Shown here one piece after another: positions 29,861-31,555 of a stretch of DNA of 31,555 nucleotides. The notes under the pieces are model-generated. The model was not told the origin of the DNA. It was given only the letters and a program-made list of their open reading frames with translations, and made no database searches. Position 1 is the first letter of the stretch. Every line of letters begins with the position of its first letter. The DNA comes from a virus: the IMG/VR virus record IMGVR_UViG_3300037041_000435, positions 1 to 31,555 of that record, one strand, 5' to 3'. Position numbers and translations under genes: made by a program.

Positions 29861-31441
29861 TTATGAATAAGTATTTCTACCTAATGTAGTTTGGAATGTA
29901 TTAACTATCCCCTCCATAGTAGATGCTTCTGCTGGTGTTAAATAATCTGCAATATAGAAGAATTGAAATCTTAAATATCCACCTCTATAACCAGGAGCTA
30001 AATTTAAGCTTCCAAGATATATATTACCATTTGGTCTTGCTGTTAAATCAGTACCTGTTGTGATTTCAGTATTATTCCATCTAACATAAGTTGAACCTGA
30101 ATTATTACCTTGAGTAAATTGACCTTTAAGTGTTGCTGCCGTAATTGATGTAATAACTAATTCATTAACTCTTGAGAATTGATAAGTTTTAAGCGTTGTT
30201 GAGGTTTCCCAATTTAATCCTACAAAACTTTCAGGAGAACCACCACCATAAGCACCATACAAATAGTTTTCAAGACCCCAAGAAGACCTTAAGTTTACAA
30301 AATAAGACCCAATTGTTGATGTAATACCTGTTAAATTAGTTGCCGCATTAAAGTAAGTATTCGCATAATTTGTTCCAACTCCTTCATCGTTATTTATAGT
30401 TATACCACTCACATCAAAACTGCATGTCCCGTTATATGTTAATCTAAATGCTCCGTTTGTATTAATAGGATTAATTGCATTAAACTTATTACTATCGGCT
30501 GTTGAACCTAACATAGGATACATTACTTTAAGTTTAGTATAAAGTGACGCAGATTTTAATGATGTGAATAATGTATTTGTCGCTCCTGATATAGTGGCAT
30601 CTAATGTCCCTCCTGCTGAAACCATAGCCGATAGATAAGTAGCCGCATCAGGATCAATCGCTGGTGCTGGTGAAGCACTTGGTGTAGGTGTAATCGTAGG
30701 AGTTACAGTATTAGTTGGTGTAGGGGTTGGTGTCGGTAAAGGACAAGTTCCAATATCTGTAATTGTTCCAGGGCTACCTGATTGTGATACTGACCCTTGT
30801 TTAGCACAAATATTAGTTGGGGTATTACCTATAAATGTTGTGCCAGCTGTTCCATCACAATTAGTCCAATTAAAAGTAGTTCCAAAAAAACTAGCACCGA
30901 CTATAGTATAAGTTCTACAATCTCTTGGATCTGTAGGAGTTGGGGTAGGGGTTACAGTATTCGTTGGTGTGACTGTTGGTGTTGGTGTAACTGTAGTTGT
31001 AACACTTGGTGTTGGGGTCACAGTTGAAGTAGGGGTCACAGTTGGTGTAGGTGTTAATGTTGCTGTAACACTTGGTGTTGGCGTATTAGTTGGTGTTATA
31101 GTTGGTGTTGGGGTGTTAGTTGGCGTGGGTGTTGGTGTAACAGGTGTTCCAACCAAATACTCACCACAATACTGATAGAATGTGTAATAATCGTAAATAC
31201 GAGCATCATTTGTATTCTTGTAAAAAGTATATTCATCCCACACTTGAGGATAAGTTCCTTGTAATGCCTTAAACCACTCATAACGAGTTGTATTGTGGTA
31301 TGTGAAGAAATCATATTGACTAGCCAATACTTGTCCATTAGACATTACCATTCCCTTCCAAAACTCATATTGGTTTGTTGCTTGTGTATTACCACTTACA
31401 ACATCCCAACTTTGCCAAAAACCATTTAGATCTATACTCAT
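29861..31441 (-). CDS. Modular virion protein with two Pro-Thr linkers and a C-terminal display domain
   Basis: A 526-residue protein. Residues 1-98 have repeated aromatic units (YEFWKGM, YDFFTYHN, YEWFKAL, DYYTFYQYCGEY) and probably anchor it in the neck or tail. Linker 1 (99-170) and linker 2 (234-261) are TPTPT tracts. Between them, 174-233 is a four-Cys beta domain (DCRTYTIVGASFFG, CDGTAG, ICAKQGSV, DIGTC) found in tail proteins of many aquatic phages. Residues 262-526 form a larger domain (TYLSAMVSAGGTLDATISG, LKVMYPMLGS, RGGYLRFQFFYIADYLTPAE) seen in tail or display proteins. The start follows AATATTTACAGGT. The first codons recur at the left window edge. Confidence 0.7.
   Translation of the reverse strand: MSIDLNGFWQSWDVVSGNTQATNQYEFWKGMVMSNGQVLASQYDFFTYHNTTRYEWFKALQGTYPQVWDEYTFYKNTNDARIYDYYTFYQYCGEYLVGTPVTPTPTPTNTPTPTITPTNTPTPSVTATLTPTPTVTPTSTVTPTPSVTTTVTPTPTVTPTNTVTPTPTPTDPRDCRTYTIVGASFFGTTFNWTNCDGTAGTTFIGNTPTNICAKQGSVSQSGSPGTITDIGTCPLPTPTPTPTNTVTPTITPTPSASPAPAIDPDAATYLSAMVSAGGTLDATISGATNTLFTSLKSASLYTKLKVMYPMLGSTADSNKFNAINPINTNGAFRLTYNGTCSFDVSGITINNDEGVGTNYANTYFNAATNLTGITSTIGSYFVNLRSSWGLENYLYGAYGGGSPESFVGLNWETSTTLKTYQFSRVNELVITSITAATLKGQFTQGNNSGSTYVRWNNTEITTGTDLTARPNGNIYLGSLNLAPGYRGGYLRFQFFYIADYLTPAEASTMEGIVNTFQTTLGRNTYS
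30659..30742 (-). repeat. Pro-Thr linker 2
   Basis: Encodes about 28 residues of TPTPT/TNTVTPT units between the Cys domain and the C-terminal display domain. It has the same sequence style as the linker at 924-1250. Confidence 0.85.
30932..31147 (-). repeat. Pro-Thr linker 1
   Basis: Encodes about 72 residues of TPTPT, TNTPT and SVTPT units following the N-terminal anchor. With 30659-30742 and 924-1250 it gives three similar tracts in one genome, all in the same direction. Confidence 0.9.
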
Positions 31442-31555
31442 ACCTGTAAATATTTAGGTTATTTTTTTGTTTTTTCTTTCTTCAAGTCCTTAACTTGATT
31501 TTGGAGGTCTTGAATAACCTGTGCTTGTTGTGCTAATATCTCTTCTACTGAAGGT
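31406..31555. repeat. Right copy of 150-bp terminal direct repeat
   Basis: Partner of 1-150, with 147 of 150 bases identical. Here the coiled-coil gene reads EEILAQQ where the left copy reads EELLQQQ. The repeat stops exactly at the window edge, which fits a read- or k-mer-length overlap at the closure of a circular assembly. A real short terminal redundancy is also possible. Confidence 0.9.
31459..31555 (-). CDS. Partial second copy of the coiled-coil gene
   Basis: This is the 3' part (about residues 18-48) of the coiled-coil gene seen whole at 54-200, ending 17 bases before the start at 31441. Relative to the left copy it has L23I and Q25A, the latter from two adjacent base changes. Both substitutions are compatible with a coiled coil, so they look like natural variation, not read error. 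Confidence 0.7.
   Translation of the reverse strand, partial: PSVEEILAQQAQVIQDLQNQVKDLKKEKTKK

Noticed and set aside
30797-31175. Plus-strand open frames rich in Cys/Trp/Ser or in Gly-Val
   Set aside because: These are shadows of the Cys domain and the Pro-Thr linker of the leftward display protein.

Overview
The window reads as one essentially complete genome of a small tailed phage, about 31.4 kb, with AT-rich DNA and dense coding. Its first and last 150 bases are the same sequence apart from three substitutions, so the ends very probably join. The likely host is a member of the Bacteroidota. Several small plus-strand genes carry the phylum's characteristic promoter (TTTG, about 20 bases, then TAnnTTTG), start sites mostly lack Shine-Dalgarno sequences and sit in A-rich leaders, and the virion and sigma-like proteins have the character of Flavobacteria/Bacteroides phage families. 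A tape-measure gene of 1019 codons indicates a long tail, probably non-contractile. No sheath was recognised.

Layout: an AT-rich control region at 8.27-8.46 kb separates two divergent operons. Rightward (8.46-10.8 kb) are a DUF6291-like putative replication protein, a sigma-like protein, two HNH-AP2 endonucleases and a 27-residue acidic peptide. Leftward (8.27-4.6 kb) are small unknown genes, a second sigma-like protein, an HNH-AP2 endonuclease and a DNA methyltransferase. They are followed by a GIY-YIG protein touching the small terminase gene, the large terminase, and a putative tail-assembly chaperone split by a -1 frameshift at a T9 run. Next comes a two-part display protein (tail-terminator-like head, Pro-Thr linker, LamG-type lectin).

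Crossing the join, leftward transcription continues from 31.4 kb. It runs through a second Pro-Thr display protein, a gp10-like neck protein, two large tail proteins, a fibre, a seven-repeat beta-propeller, a small Cys protein and the tape measure. The S78_2-type prohead protease, a holin-like membrane protein, a scaffold-like protein, the major capsid protein and a tube-like protein follow. After a terminator and an island of four tiny plus-strand genes (13.6-14.5 kb) come a 129-residue protein, portal, connector and a KTSC-domain protein. Tail genes therefore precede head genes, and the portal lies almost at the end, an unusual order for a siphophage.

The most interesting items are the pseudoknot-like terminator leader at 8366-8451, a possible three-way-junction RNA at 6932-7010, and a recurrent TATATTTA-type motif just upstream of leftward genes that could be read by the sigma-like proteins. 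The frameshifted chaperone beside the terminase, the island of autonomous small genes, and four HNH-AP2 paralogues in a 31 kb genome also stand out. No endolysin, DNA polymerase, helicase, integrase, tRNA or CRISPR array was recognised. No stretch longer than 300 bases lacks a gene.
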